A stretch of DNA of 64,000 nt from Cololabis saira (Eukaryota > Chordata > Actinopteri > Beloniformes > Belonidae), in assembly GCF_033807715.1 (NCBI RefSeq), contig NC_084587.1:19825017-19889016 (forward strand), given 5' to 3'. The notes under the pieces were generated by a model. It had not been told where the DNA came from. It saw only the letters and a program-made list of their open reading frames with translations, and did no database searches. Below, in pieces: positions 46,261 to 57,920 of the stretch (within the stretch, counting starts at the first letter, position 1; each line of letters starts with the position of its first letter). The position numbers and the translations under genes were made by a program.

Positions 46261-47143
46261 ATGTTCAAGCACGCCAAGATTTAGACACACCAAAAGCTCC
46301 TCCTAGCAACATAAATCTGAAATATATTTCTTTTGTTTTGTATCAGTTGATTAAATAAACGTTATACCTTGATAGATTTGTCCTCTGTGCTTTTTAAACA
46401 GAGATTTAAAGGAATATTCCGGTGCATAAACCATCTTAGGTCTATTATTAGATGGAAAAGAAAGTACGTTTTCGTTAGGGACCAAAACAACATAAATCAA
46501 AGCAGTTTTGAATTAGAATGAAATTCGTGTTTGCAGCGAAATGGCCAATAATTAGTGTTTTTAGATTAGATCCTGTTATGACAAAGGATGCGTGTTATTG
46601 GCTCCCCGGTGCCTCAAGCCAGGTTGAAGGGAGACTAAACGAGTAAGGAGGTGTTATCTGTGTAACGCTGACGTGTTATCCCTACATCTGCAGGATAAAG
46701 CCCACCGTCAGACAGGGGTCATTTTCCTCTGAGTGGAAGCTGGGGAATGGTGGCGGGGAGGAATAGTCACATGCCACAGGTGTGGAGGAGGACCATGTGC
46801 ATATACAAGGTTATGGGACTGCAGGTCCAGTTGCATGTCACAGAACATATTGCCTTGGTGAGTTGCACTCAAGTTCATTCAACAACAAATCCCAGCCTGG
46901 ACTCGCCAGCCCACGTCGCTCGGTTTACATTAGGCCTGACCCATGGCAAGTTTTTGCAGGGCCAGCTGGGCACGCGACCTTGTGTATATTCGGGTATTCA
47001 GGTGTTAGCAGAGGCCAACCAGCCAACAATGAATTGTTATTTAACTGTCGTTCCAATTAAGAGATAGTCATTTGCGTTTTCAGGATCATTACAGAAAATT
47101 TGAACAAAAATGGTATAAAAAAGGACTGTTTGTCAATTTGCAC

Positions 47144-47890
47144 TAGGCATGGGACGATATGAAAATTTCATATCACGATATTAGTGGACAAAAATATCAC
47201 GATTACGATATTATCACGATATTAGCGCGTCACTTATAAAATTCTTAAAATGCAAGGAAAAACACTAACCGTGGATCCACTGGTTCCTTCAGAACATTTA
47301 TTCTCAAATCATTCTCAACACAGTGACACTTGAGGTAGAGAACAAATAGTTTACTGTAAATGTTATGCATTACAAAGTGTAAACTATAGTACCGGTACCG
47401 GTACTTATTTGAACTTTCTTTTTTTGTAAGAAAATACTTCCCTGAGAGTCGAAAGAAATAAGTGACAAATAGAAATAAAGTGACAAAGTAGAGCCAAATG
47501 CACACTGATTGTATTACTCTCTGAAACTTTAACAGTGGCTGGCTGCCTGCTACTTAGTACGGCTCTCTGGAAAAATAATAAAATAAAGGCACTGCTCTGT
47601 AGTATACAAAACAAAAGCTGCATGGCCAACACAAAGATTGAGTGAAAATAAAGTGCCACAGTAGTCAAATGCACACGGATTGTACTACTCTCTGAAAAAA
47701 TATTAAATAAATAATAATAATAAATAATATTAATAAAATACATGAAAAAAATAACACTGGCTTCTACCTGGCTGGTAGCCTTGTGTGACAAAAAAAAAAA
47801 AAAGGCAATAATTACAGTACCCCACGATAACGTTACCGCGGCCGTTTTTTATCGCGATATACGATAATATCGTATATCGCCCCATGCCTA
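47144..47890. mobile_element. hAT-type MITE, 747 bp, TSD atttgcac
   Basis: Starts taggcatgggacgatatgaa and ends, inverted, taggcatggggcgatatacg. The exact 8-mer atttgcac lies at 47136-47143 and 47891-47898. Subterminal regions are atatcacgat-rich. The interior has a diverged direct duplication (about 47460-47550 and 47640-47770, both with aaatgcacac(t/g)gattgta and ctggctg words). No transposase; the minus frame of 128 codons is not a known protein. Confidence 0.9.
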
Positions 47891-47898
47891 ATTTGCAC

Positions 47899-48364
47899 CA
47901 CAGTCCCGTTGCTGTTATTTTGGTTATGTACTGTTTATTAGTACATTAACAGAAAATTATTGGTCTGCAGCAAACCCTGTCTAACAAACAGAAAGTCTTT
48001 AAAAACATATCTGCACAGGTTTGTTTCATGATTTCTTGCTCTTGGTCACCAACTGTCCTTCCCTGACCACTATAACCAGTATGATCATCACAAATATGTC
48101 CATCACTTCACCAATATAACCATCACTATGCAATACCACACAAATGCACTTTAACAGCAATGTGGAGACAGAAGAGGAAGTGCTGCTGACTTTGTTATCC
48201 CTGGTATCATCTGTTATACAGCCTAAGTGTATATTTAATAATACTGCAAGTTAATAGAAGGAAATAAACTGATTTACGGGGGGTGGTTCAGTTGTGGGTG
48301 TGTGCCCTTTTGTGAACAGATGGCCAGGTGATATGCGTTTGTAATGTGGTCGGAGCACATGTCT
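47899..48364. other. Unique sequence
   Basis: Includes a short CCAT/ATCA-rich patch near 48065-48130. Nothing else recognised. Confidence 0.45.
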
Positions 48365-48432
48365 GTGCTCAGTTGGTTAGAGAGGGGTGCTAACATCGCC
48401 AAGGCCATGGGTTCGATCCCCATATGGGCCAC
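48365..48432 (+). pseudogene. tRNA-Ile-like pseudogene or SINE head
   Basis: gctcagttggttagag (D arm and A box), gtgctaacatcgcc (anticodon arm) and gggttcgatcccca (T arm and B box) then gggcca follow eukaryotic tRNA-Ile closely. The anticodon loop has changed (taacat instead of taataa), giving AAC in register. The 5' acceptor strand (upstream of gctcag) does not pair with the 3' strand. It is therefore probably non-functional. A following body of about 50 bp ending ggggacaaataaaacc could make it a SINE head. Confidence 0.6.
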
Positions 48433-48835
48433 CTAAACTTTCACCTCTTACCCCTTGGGGACAAATAAAACCTTCTTCAATTTCCAACAGGCACTTGAAA
48501 CCCTCATTTGGATCTGGAGGACTTAACCCCTTATAGACAACTGTTGTGTATTCACCTCAAACTGCTGCCAGCCTAAATGCAGCTGAAGTGTTGTGTGTGT
48601 TTGATGCCAAAACAGAATTGCCTTTTCATATATTTGAGTAGTACGGTGTGAAAACGTAGATGCTCAGTGGTTTTACAATGTCACAATGTCTTCCGTGTAT
48701 TACAGCCAATGAGAAGTACCATTTCTCGCGCTTACTAGTGATCAACCAATCAAAAAAAGTATACGTCTGGACACAAGATAGGAGCAGAAGCATACCAATT
48801 ATTTGTAATCTTCAGAGAAACAGCCACCATTATAA

Positions 48836-49415
48836 ATGAAGCAGGAGAAACGGTCTAAAAGAAAGGCAGGACTGCCGTCTTATAAAAGTGAATTTAATAA
48901 GAAAGATTTACAGCACAAAAGGACACCGTGCAAACCTGCTGCAATCCACTTGCTACGAGAGGCAACAACACAAACAACTACCAACATTTTAAAGAAGCAC
49001 CAAAGAACACTGTCCAACAAATGTAGAAAGCCGTGTGAAATAAGTGACGATGTATGCACCATGTGAATGAATCAGTACACAGTTCTTGGGTCATTTGTGA
49101 CATATAACCACATAAAAAAGCCTCATGGATGCACAAAGACATGCTGCTCATCAACACTAAATGTGGGTTCAGAAAACTTAAAGATACAACATTCCCTCTT
49201 TCACGTATTTTAGTTGAGTGACTCTCTCAGAGTTATATCCAGAATGTATGAAAAAAGCTGAGATGGAGCTGAAAATTGTGGAGTTTTATGACACAACACC
49301 TGATTTGTGGCCAAGTAGGACGACTGAGCCAAACCTGCGTCACGCCATGAACTTCATTGTTGGTGACTTAAATGAAGTATCGCTGCATGCAAACTCCCCG
49401 CCTTCCTGTTGACCA
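48836..49415 (+). pseudogene. Decayed hAT (ZBED-like) transposase
   Basis: Two frames are suggestive. The first (48836-49066) is basic and ends with TTTNILKKHQRTLSNKC, like the distal part of a BED zinc finger, though the first Cys pair is incomplete (CKPA). The second (49218-49412) reads SELYPECMKKAEMELKIVEF then YDTTPDLWPSRTTEPNL, matching the conserved TTDLWSSRTTEPYL block around the first catalytic Asp of hAT transposases. An intervening stretch with GFRKLKDTTFP fits the region between. Stops and frame changes make it inactive; most of the catalytic domain downstream is missing. No terminal repeats found. Confidence 0.7.
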
Positions 49416-52059
49416 CCTGGGTCAGAGTGGGAATATTCCAACACATGTTGGAAATCTGATCCAGAAGGAATATTGACGTTGAGCTTGATAATCTCAAACT
49501 GCACTCACAATATCTGTCACAAAAACTTGCCTTTAGATTTTTCTCCTGAATCTGTCACCATTTCACCATTACTTAAATCTTCTAACTTGTTTTTTCTCTA
49601 AATAGCATATAAATTAATAAAATCCATACCATTTCAACATGTTTTGTGCCTCAACTGTGTCCTGAAAACATTTAAACATTAACGCATAGCTTCAGTCTTT
49701 TAATTCAAGGCCCAGCGTTGCTTAAACAAAATATCCGTCCAAGCAAATCAAGCAAAGTGTATTGCGGATGTTTGTGAGTAATGATGAATTTGGGAGGGTT
49801 TTTTTTTTTCTTATGCTGACTAGGCATGTATGGATAGTGGTGGGGGTGGGGTGTGATGGTTGTGCTTAAGAGCTGTGCCTGAGAGGGAGAGGGCTGGGCA
49901 GTCACAGGGGGGAGATTAGGCTGAGGGGCAGCGGAGGAAAACCAAATCCATCTCCATCTCAGAAACATCCTAAAGCAGATTAGTCCAGCGGCAGACGAAG
50001 AAAGGGAGGGCACAAAGAGAGAGGGAGGGAGAGGAGCACATGAGCGGGAGATGGATGGGGAGGCAGAGGAAGAGAGAGCAATTAGCATAGATGCAATTCT
50101 GGCATAGTCCTCTGACTTGATATTTGACCTTTTGTAAGAGTCGTGCCAAATATCGCCTGAGAGGCACAGACGGACCATATGGCAAAGTGCTGCTGGAGGC
50201 TGAGTGCACTGCGACTGCAAGCCTCCATATGCTAATAGGGAATGTAATTACAGTGCAGCATTCCTCTAAGAAGTATATATTTCACTGACTCTCTGTAGGA
50301 TGGGGGGGGGGGGGTTTGCAGTGTGACAAGCAAGCGTCACAGTCTACACAAAAAACACTCCTTGCAATCAAACGATCAGGGAGCTGTTAAATGGACAGCG
50401 AAATGGAATGGGGCCAACATTCCCGAGAACATGCAACAATGTCTCCTCATGAGGAAGTGATGAAGGAAATGGAAACCCGCAGCGACAAACATAAAAATCC
50501 ACACTGAATCTCGTGTTGGAGAAAGCTGCTGAACCTCAGCTCGCTCCACCAGTCACTGATGTCACAGCGGATATTTTTTATCTCTTGCCACCGGCAAAAC
50601 ACCTGCCGAGTCGGCGACGTCACTAAAGATGCAAGCCAGAGATAACGGCGCAGAACCACTTCTCTGCTTCACGTTGCACGATACTTTATAGTCTTTAAAT
50701 GTTGGAATATTATCCAGCTTTGACTGAAGAAATAAAACTCTCCAGAAGGAATCCGAAGCATTTTTAACAAGTCTAAAAAAATGTAATAAAAAAAAAAACC
50801 AACACATTTTGAATGATATCTTTAGCTATTTTACATTTTCTTTATTTTTCTACTCACATTTTCTTTATATAGCCTGCTGGATACGGGTAATGAGGGAAGA
50901 AAGGTCCGAAAAGGTAGTGAGGGTGTAAAATGTGCTTCTAAGGATCAATTCTAATGATCCATAATCAATAATGAAATGATATGCAATAAAATGTGTACTT
51001 GTGTTTTGTTTTTCTTTTTGAAAACACTACAACTGGTTCCCATGTTACATTTTTGAGACTTTGGCTCTTTGTATATATGACACACACATACACACACACA
51101 CAAACAAAAATACTTAAGACCCTCTAGAAAAATTCATTTTTAAAATGAATTGCTCAATGCCAGTGAAGAATGTTGAAAATACAACATTTGTTAATACAAA
51201 CCAGATTTGTTCATTCAAATCAGATTAGTGGAAAGTTTACTTTCAGCATACTAGTTCATTTGTTTTCCTTTCAAAATCTGCTCCTGTCAGTCAGCATAAA
51301 AACAGCAGATGGGATGTGTTTGCCTTTCAATATTTGACCAGAACCTCAATCTCGTTCTGGCCTTAACAAAGTAGGGGGAAGCGCTTGTGCTGCTCAGATA
51401 GCGTTCTTCTTATGCTGCACCTTCTGTGTAGACGTAGTGTAAATATAAAAGCATATGACAGGCGGCAAACAGACTCCAAAGTCTAGCTTAAAACAGACTA
51501 AAAACCCCCACAACAATAAGACATCTATACGTGCCCAGTCACATATAACAACTCCTCTCCCAACAACTTCTGCAAAACTGGATAAAAAATTATGAATTTA
51601 TTTGTAAATCTGATGGTAATTTCCAAAGAATGATTGCATATAAACATAGATCTTTGTTTAAAATCATCTTTAATTATTGATTATATTCGTGAATTTTTGT
51701 CCAGTATGTTTTTAGAGATTTAAATCAAACTGAACAAAAAAAGGCATAAACAAGGACTTAAAATTAAAACGATTAATATACTATTGTGACGTCATGTCTC
51801 CTGTACAGTCTGTATCTGTTCTACAATCTCATCCAGAGGCATTTTCTGAGAGTTTCTTCTGCAGCCTAAATGTACAAGAATCAGGCTGATCAGACCACAC
51901 AGAATTCTAAGGTTTCACATATCCTGACTTAATAAGAAGAAAATAATCTAGTCCAAAGTCTCAAGACTAATAAACAAAAACAACTTACATATTGCACTTA
52001 TTATTTATTACAAAAATGCTATTGTTATCTAAAACTATGGCCAAAGTTCATCCACAGCA
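49416..52059. other. Unique sequence, no gene recognised
   Basis: The 171-codon minus frame (49705-50220) is serine/proline-rich low complexity. A 13-nt G run lies at 50302-50314. No repeat or exon is otherwise supported. Confidence 0.45.
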
Positions 52060-53565
52060 TTTGAAAGGGTCAACAGCAGCCAGGTGATCCCGAGGTTTAG
52101 GACCGTTCACAACATCTGCCAATCTTCCCAGGAGTGAAGATCACAGCAGGTTTCTGCCTACGATTATGACTTTATGACTTTGAAAAAATAATGAATAATC
52201 ATGGCTTATTTGTAAGGATTCTCAGAAGAAAAACGTGTTCTCTTCAAAAAGAACACGACAGCTCAGGTTTGCAAAGCTGCATCTGAACCATAGACTGTAT
52301 AAAACAATGGACAAGCCTGTTTTTTGTTCTGGAAGCCAACGGAAACACACCCACTGTATGTTTTGCTCCCAGGCCGAACCCTGTCGAAAGATCTGCTGCA
52401 CTGCCGTCAGACATTTATAGCGCGATATATCATTTAACATGTTGACTCAACGGTGAAATCAAAAATGACAGTTACATTTAGCCGACGCTGGGTTCATACA
52501 AACAAGTGCTTGTGTCCTTAAGGGCAAAAGCATGACAATTACGGATAGCGGCTAGCCATTGGCTAAGCCGACTGTCAATCATGCATATTAGAAATACATG
52601 CTTTATATAAACTCTACTGATGTGGTACACCTCCCGCCTTCCAAGTTGTCATGGATGTGAAATCAAACAACTGAGATCAAAACGGTATTTGAACAAGGCT
52701 TTAAATGTGATTATTTCTACCCTAAAGTTGGACATTTTAACATGGTAGTCAATGGTGATTGACTCACTTTTGCAGCCAACCTCTAAAGGCCAGTTGAGAA
52801 ATTGCAACAAATCGTAGTTCTGCATGAGACTCAACCCGGAAGTAAGATGGTCGGCGCTTGATCCGAACAAACAATAAGACTTTTGGAACAATGTCCTTTT
52901 GACAGACAAGACAAAAGGGGAGTTGTTTAATACAGCATACTGTATCAGCACACCAATTGTCAAGCATGGGGGTGGAAGGATGATGTTTTGGTTTTGGTTT
53001 GATTTGTTTTTTTGCAGCCATGGGAGCTTGTTTAACATAACAAAATAATTATTTCAAATGGAGGCCATCTGTCTGATGGATACAGCTTTGTGAACTGGAT
53101 AGTCAGAGTACAATAAGCCCAAGCACTCCTGTAAAATACAACAGAATTAGCAGAAAAAGAAAAGGAACAAGGTGTTGCTGCGTCTGAGATAAAGACGAGA
53201 CCTTAACTTGACATGAATGTACACAAATCTCATCAACCGAAGCAACGTTGTAAAGAACAGTAGGACAAAGTTCCTCAACATCAACGTGAAAGACCAACAA
53301 TGACATACAGAAAGCATTTACCAGTACTTAACATTAGTGCACAAACCGGGATATCTTTACTGAATCACTGAATGTATTCAAGTTCTTCTGCTATACTGCA
53401 TTTTGGCTTAATTTTTGCTGAATAAATAGCTGCACGCAATATATGCCATGTGTTGTTCACCTGAGGATGCATTTTTCTTTTATAATTTTAAGACTCTAAG
53501 CAGCAGATTATTTTTATTTTCTTCTTATACTTTAAATCAAAAGACCATTTTTTTTTTCTCACCAC
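52060..53565 (+). mobile_element. Tc1/mariner-like fossil split by another repeat
   Basis: Left part: gccaatcttcccaggagtga (52119) and ctcaggtttgcaaagctgca (52262) follow the Tc1-like order. Right part (from 52869): agacttttggaacaatgtcc, accaattgtcaagcatgggg (VKHGGG block), aaaggaacaaggtgttgctg, gaagcaacgttgtaaagaac and a 3' end with gctgaataaatagctgca and catgtgttgttcacctgagg. Frames are broken throughout. The element continues across the insertion at 52289-52860. Confidence 0.8.
52289..52860 (-). mobile_element. 572-bp interspersed repeat inside the Tc1 fossil
   Basis: Flanked by atctgaac (52281-52288) and atccgaac (52861-52868), a near-identical 8-bp duplication. On the minus strand the part complementary to 52289-52520 is similar to 57495-57790: gctaaatgtaactgtcattt, tcaacatgttaaatgatata, cgacagggttcggc, then gtttccgttggcttcc and a tacagtctatgg end. 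The right part (gactcacttttgcagccaac, ggccagttgagaaattgcaa) is also a phrase common in fish repeats. Class unknown. Confidence 0.65.
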
Positions 53566-55299
53566 TGTATTATACTTTTAAAGAAATGTAATATACCAGC
53601 AGTTGCAAATTTGGAACCTGCAACAGCATCATTGATACAATTTACGTGAATTACGTGAATCTTTTTTTCCTTATTAGATGTTTTAATCTGTCTCTGGCCT
53701 CCTAGAAAGCATATGAGGAATTCATTAATTTCAAAATGTTTTCAAAAGAATCATCGAGCCCAAGGATGTTCTGTTTGGTCTCAGACTTTTTACAGTTGGA
53801 AATTTCAAAAAGTCTACGGTTTAAGGGTCTCTCTCACTTTACAAGTCAACTTGTAGTGAGATATCAAGGTTCCTGCATTTCTCACTCACGACGAATCCCT
53901 GTCCACACAGATGGAGGCTTAAAATGAGCTAACATTTATGGGAAGAAGCTGAGGCATCACCTCTGGGTGAGGAGCTGCCATCAGTACCCAGGATCACCGA
54001 CCTGCTACGAAGCACAACGGTGCTGGCCTCTACTTTAATTAGCCTCACCTACATACCGCTTTAACAATTTAAAGAGTTTTTAACAAGACTGCTACAAAGC
54101 TAACTGCCCTCCGCGGGATATGGTGCTGAAGCTTTAAGGTTGCTGCAGAAATTTAAGGGAAACAGGGAAGCAGAGGCGAGGTCAATATAGCTGCAAGACA
54201 GGAAATCAGGGTAGTGAGAGGAGGGTGAGGGGCAGGAGCGGAAGGAGCAGGGGAGGAGGAATGGGGGCAGACGAACAGGACACTCGTTTCAGAGAGTATA
54301 CCTGAGGGATCTGGTATGGAAATCCCCAATTTCTAAGCCATGTTGCAGAGCTTTGAACAGCTAAAGACGTCAGCTAGCACAACGAGAAGCCATGTGGGTG
54401 TAACGAAGCGAGGGCTAAGCAAGGCAGCATGCTGCCAGCTCTCTGAAATGTTAAATTGAAATGCAAAGCAGGAGCGGGCTTCTTGTTTTGAGCAGGTTTC
54501 ACCGCGTGTGTGTGGGAGCCTTTAAACTTAGAACGTCCATACAAAAATGCGCTGCATATTTATAGTAAATCAACATAATATTTAGGTTAGGATTAAAATA
54601 CACACAGCCAAAGTTGAGTCTTTAATTTCACGCGGGTAACTGAGAGTCAAACCAATCTGTTCTTGAAATGCAGCGAGTAGCACAAGCTTCCCTTCATCAA
54701 ATGAGATTTTGAATATAAACAAGCCAAATTCTACTTATGAAATATTGTTAAACAGTAAATCATGGTAGGAATGCTTCATTTTATGGCACTATTGGAATGA
54801 CATGAAACTTGGTGGACGTAGATGGACGTAACGGGGCAAAAGATGAAAGACTGTGTCGGAAGTATCTCTGCAAATCAAATGTCCGAAAAATCAACCCCTT
54901 CGAACGTTTATGTAAGTTTCATTTGTCCATGTGTTTCTTAAAGGTATCAGCTTAAAATGACTCATTCTGCCACTCCTATCGTATAATTTTCATACCTGTT
55001 GATGGTTGTTTTAGTTGACCTGAAATGCCAGAAGGTTAGAAAAAACAGCAAAAAACTATAAGAGAGATTCTACTTAGAAAATGTTTAGAAAAATTGGAGT
55101 GAATTTTAAAAATGTACATAAGTGACTGGATTTAGCATCTATCTAATAAAGAATTACACTAAATTACACTTTCGTCTCTCAATTAGTCCAATAAGAATGT
55201 GAGATTACTGCCAAATAATAAGCTTGCTATCAAGCTCTACACAAGGCTGTCAATGGTTCACTAATTTCACTAATTTCAATGTGGTAGACCAGACCAAAA
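53566..55299. other. Unique sequence, no gene recognised
   Basis: Purine-rich around 54190-54290. No exon, RNA or repeat supported. Confidence 0.5.
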
Positions 55300-55349
55300 T
55301 CTAAAACATGCAGGACAGTGGCCCTGAGGACCAGGGTTGAAAAACCCTG
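55300..55349. mobile_element. Half copy of the caggggtg-type hAT MITE
   Basis: ctaaaacatgcaggacagtg then ctgaggaccagggttgaaaa accctg is the right half of the MITE family seen whole at 36138-36348. Confidence 0.65.
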
Positions 55350-55772
55350 TTTTAGACTATATAGGGGGACCAAACTGGAAACAGAGCAGCAAGACTAAAA
55401 GGAGGAGGGACCGCATTGTTTGTGGACAACAGACACTCCTGGACATGTTACTGTGAAGGAGCCCAGATAATAAACTGTTGGCTGTTGGCTACTGTCCATC
55501 CATCCATCCATTTTCTACCACTTATCCGTTACCGGGTCGCGGTGCCAGCAGTCTTAACAGAGATGCCCAGACTTCCCTCACCCCAGACACTTCCTCCAGC
55601 TCTTCCGAGGGGAGTTCAAGACGTTCCCAGGTCAGCCGAGAGACATAGTCTCTCCAGCGTGTCCTGGGTCTTCCCCGGGGTCTCCTCCCGGTGGGACATG
55701 CCTGGAACACCTCCCTAGGGAGACGTCCAGGAGGCATCCGGTACCAAGCCACCTCAGCTGACTCCTCTCAAT

Positions 55773-56465
55773 CAGTGCGTTTACATGGGAAGTTTAATTC
55801 CTCTTTAATTCAGAATAAAAATTAAATCCAATTTAAAATGAGTAAAAATTACCATGTAAACACCTAGTTCCGAATGAAAATGGCCATTCCGAAATAAACT
55901 TAATTCCGAAGTAAGTGGCGGGTTTATTCCGATTTTAAATCCGAATAAAATAATTCCGTGATCATGTATACACTCATTCCGCTTTAAATTAATTCCGGTC
56001 TTTCTGCGCTGCTCGTTCCCTTGCCCGTCTGTCGCGATGGCGCTTATATGCCACGCTGGGCTTGTTTTCGAAACAAAGTTTCAAGATGGCAGCACGCAGT
56101 AAACGGTGGTCAAGAGCAGAGACGATTTATTTAATAAATAGCTTAAAGGACCTGGAAATAATTAAAAGAACAGATGGCGAGAAACATAAAAATTGTGAGC
56201 TTTTCAAAGTTGTAGCGGCTAAGTGGCTAAGTTTGTTTTTCTTCCGGTAGACGTAACTTCCAGTCCGCCCCCCTATCCAATCAGAACCATTCCCAACCCC
56301 CAGACCTTAAGCGGAACTGAATAAAGCCGATCAAATGTGTTTTCCATGTAAACCTCAATTCGGAATTACTATTTCCATGTAAACTCGAAGGAAAATAGTT
56401 TAATTCGGAATTATTTAATTCAGAAAAATTAATTCCGAATTAAAAAACATCATGTAACCGTGGCC
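55773..56465. mobile_element. PIF/Harbinger-like element, 693 bp, TSD aat
   Basis: Left end cagtgcgtttacatgggaag; right end, inverted, ggccacggttacatgatgtt: imperfect terminal repeats around tttacatg. The 3-mer aat flanks it (55770-55772 and 56466-56468), and removing one copy with the element restores continuous LINE sequence. Subterminal regions repeat aattccgaat/attcggaatt words on both sides. It keeps a short Myb-like frame but no DDE transposase. Confidence 0.8.
56086..56250 (+). pseudogene. Harbinger Myb/SANT-like DNA-binding protein, truncated
   Basis: From the Met at 56086 the frame reads MAARSKRWSRAETIYLINSL, then LEIIKRTDGEKHKNCELFKV and VAAKWLS before a stop. The W-S-x-x-E-T...KN-x-E-x-F-K-x-V-A layout is that of the Myb/SANT-like protein encoded beside the transposase in Harbinger elements. 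About 54 residues remain, far shorter than usual. An upstream in-frame Met at 56062 is possible. Confidence 0.6.
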
Positions 56466-56724
56466 AATGTGAAGGAGCAGCTGCTCGACTCCGAGCTCCT
56501 CCCGAGTGACTGAGCTTCTCACCCTATCTCTAAGGGAGCGTCCAGACACCCTGCGGAAGAAACTCATCTCGGCCGCTTATATCCGCGATCTTGTCCTTTC
56601 GGTCATTACCCAAATTTCAGGACCATAGGTGAGGGTGGGAGCGTAGATTGACCGGTAAATCACCCTGGGCCACTCCAGAGTAGTGGAGGGTCCAGCCCCT
56701 TTCAAGGAGCTGGCTACTGTCCAT

Positions 56725-57494
56725 GTTATCTACAAAGAGAATTCACATGTGTTGCGCGCTGATTAATGAGTAACAGTTCTCCATCCTGTCCTTCTCTGCA
56801 GAATGGTAACATCCCCTTATGGGTGAAAATAAACAATATAAAACCACTGTTGGCAAATTGGAAACGCATAAGTATCATTCTTAAAAGTTGTTGTATTGCA
56901 TTTTAACCCACCTAAACATAAATGGATTTGCTGGTCTGTGTTCTTGATTACTTTCTTGAAGATGGAATGATAATAAAAAGAGAGACTTTTGGCTTCAGGC
57001 AATCCACAGAGAGGATGAAAATGGGAAACTGTGGGGCCTGGCCAGCTGTTACGTATGTTTGTGATCATCACTTTATCACAGGTAAGTCACATGTTCCGAT
57101 GTTTTAGCTCATAAAAGTCAAATGTAACGCTTCATTGAAATGCATCACCTGGAGATACCAGAGGGCAATAATCGATATGAGGATATGAAACCTCTGACCA
57201 CTTAGCGGCATCATTTGTCCTCTTTGATACAGGCAGATTGAATGGACATTCCTCTGTCACAATGAATACATGAACGCTTTTTTATATAAAGCTGATGACC
57301 GTTGCTTGGTAATGAGTTAAGCTGGTCATATAATTTGTGCACCAAATAATATTTAATACATTTATATTAGCAAATACCTCAAGCTTTGTATTGACGGGGA
57401 TTCAAACTCAATGGTATGTATTCACCAAGGGCCAACCATCTTACTTCTTATTTTTTGTACCACGAGTTTAGAGTTTATATCATCAGTAAACTTA
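56725..57494. other. Unique sequence
   Basis: No gene or repeat recognised; frames up to 84 codons lack known domains. Confidence 0.45.
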
Positions 57495-57790
57495 TTTCTA
57501 CGAAGCCAGCGTTGGCTAACCGCAACTGTCATTTTTGCTCTTGCAGTCAAATCAACATGTTAAACTGTATATCCCACTGTGAACATCTGATGGTCGCTCT
57601 GCAGACATTTCGGCAGGGATCGGCTGAAGGAGCTGGGAAGAAAGATAACTTTGATTGACATAGGGTGGGCATGTTTCTGTTGGCTTCCGAAGCAACTTGG
57701 CCACAACAGGCTTAAAAACTGGTCTTCAGAAACCAGTGGATCATGTGACCTAATGCTTCCATTTTTTGTACAGTCTATGATTTTCACACA
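57495..57790 (+). repeat. Relative of the 52.3-kb repeat, opposite strand
   Basis: tacgaagccagcgttggcta, caactgtcatttttgctctt, tcaacatgttaaactgtata, cggcagggatcggctgaagg and gtttctgttggcttccgaag run parallel to the minus strand of 52289-52520. It ends ttttttgtacagtctatgat, the same end module as at 1-112 and 11675-11745. Both copies share a short open frame beginning MLN.IS and containing FRQGSA. Confidence 0.65.
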
Positions 57791-57845
57791 AAAAGAGGTG
57801 TGGACATTGTTGTTGTGGAAAAACCTATTAAACACTCTTTAATAT

Positions 57846-57917
57846 GTTTTTTTTTTCATCCCCAATTTTTTCCCATTTTTATCACCTAGTGCTCCTACCT
57901 AAGTCAGTCCTGGGCAT
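57846..57917 (-). mobile_element. Retroelement 3' fragment, same family as 14766
   Basis: T-rich stretch then catccccaattttttcccat, cacctagtgctcctacctaa and gtcagtcctgggcat, matching 14800-14860. It is cut by the Harbinger-like element that follows and may resume for a few bases after 59024. Confidence 0.65.
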
Positions 57918-57920
57918 TTA

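Larger units (their letters stand above)
40141..47135. other. 7 kb largely unique, no gene recognised
   Basis: Holds minor items listed separately (a short repeat at 41165-41250, similar patches at 42690 and 46130, a G run at 44345, pyrimidine tracts at 45490-45530 and 45690-45710). Open frames reach 155 codons (43915-44382, running into the G tract) but none has a recognisable domain. CpG-rich at about 43210-43400. Confidence 0.4.
55500..56710 (-). mobile_element. 5'-truncated LINE with 14-bp TSD, split by a Harbinger
   Basis: The 14-mer tggctactgtccat lies at 55486-55499 and 56711-56724. On the minus strand the two outer parts (56466-56710, then 55500-55772) join into one LINE 3' region. 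The second part encodes MPPGRLPREVFQACPTGRRP, then RPRTRWRDYVSRLTWERLEL and LEEVSGVREVWASLLRLL, the C-terminus of the GATG-tailed fish LINE. The element ends with an ATGG tail (55500-55511, read as CCAT). The coding part near the C-terminus is still open, so this is the youngest-looking copy of the family here. Confidence 0.88.

Noticed and set aside
49705..50220. 171-codon minus-strand frame
   Set aside because: Ser/Pro/Gln low complexity, no known domain, no supporting signals.
52480..52530. acatttagccgacgctgggt read as a fragment of the SINE/LINE tail
   Set aside because: Comparison with 57495-57540 shows it belongs to the 52.3/57.5-kb repeat family instead.
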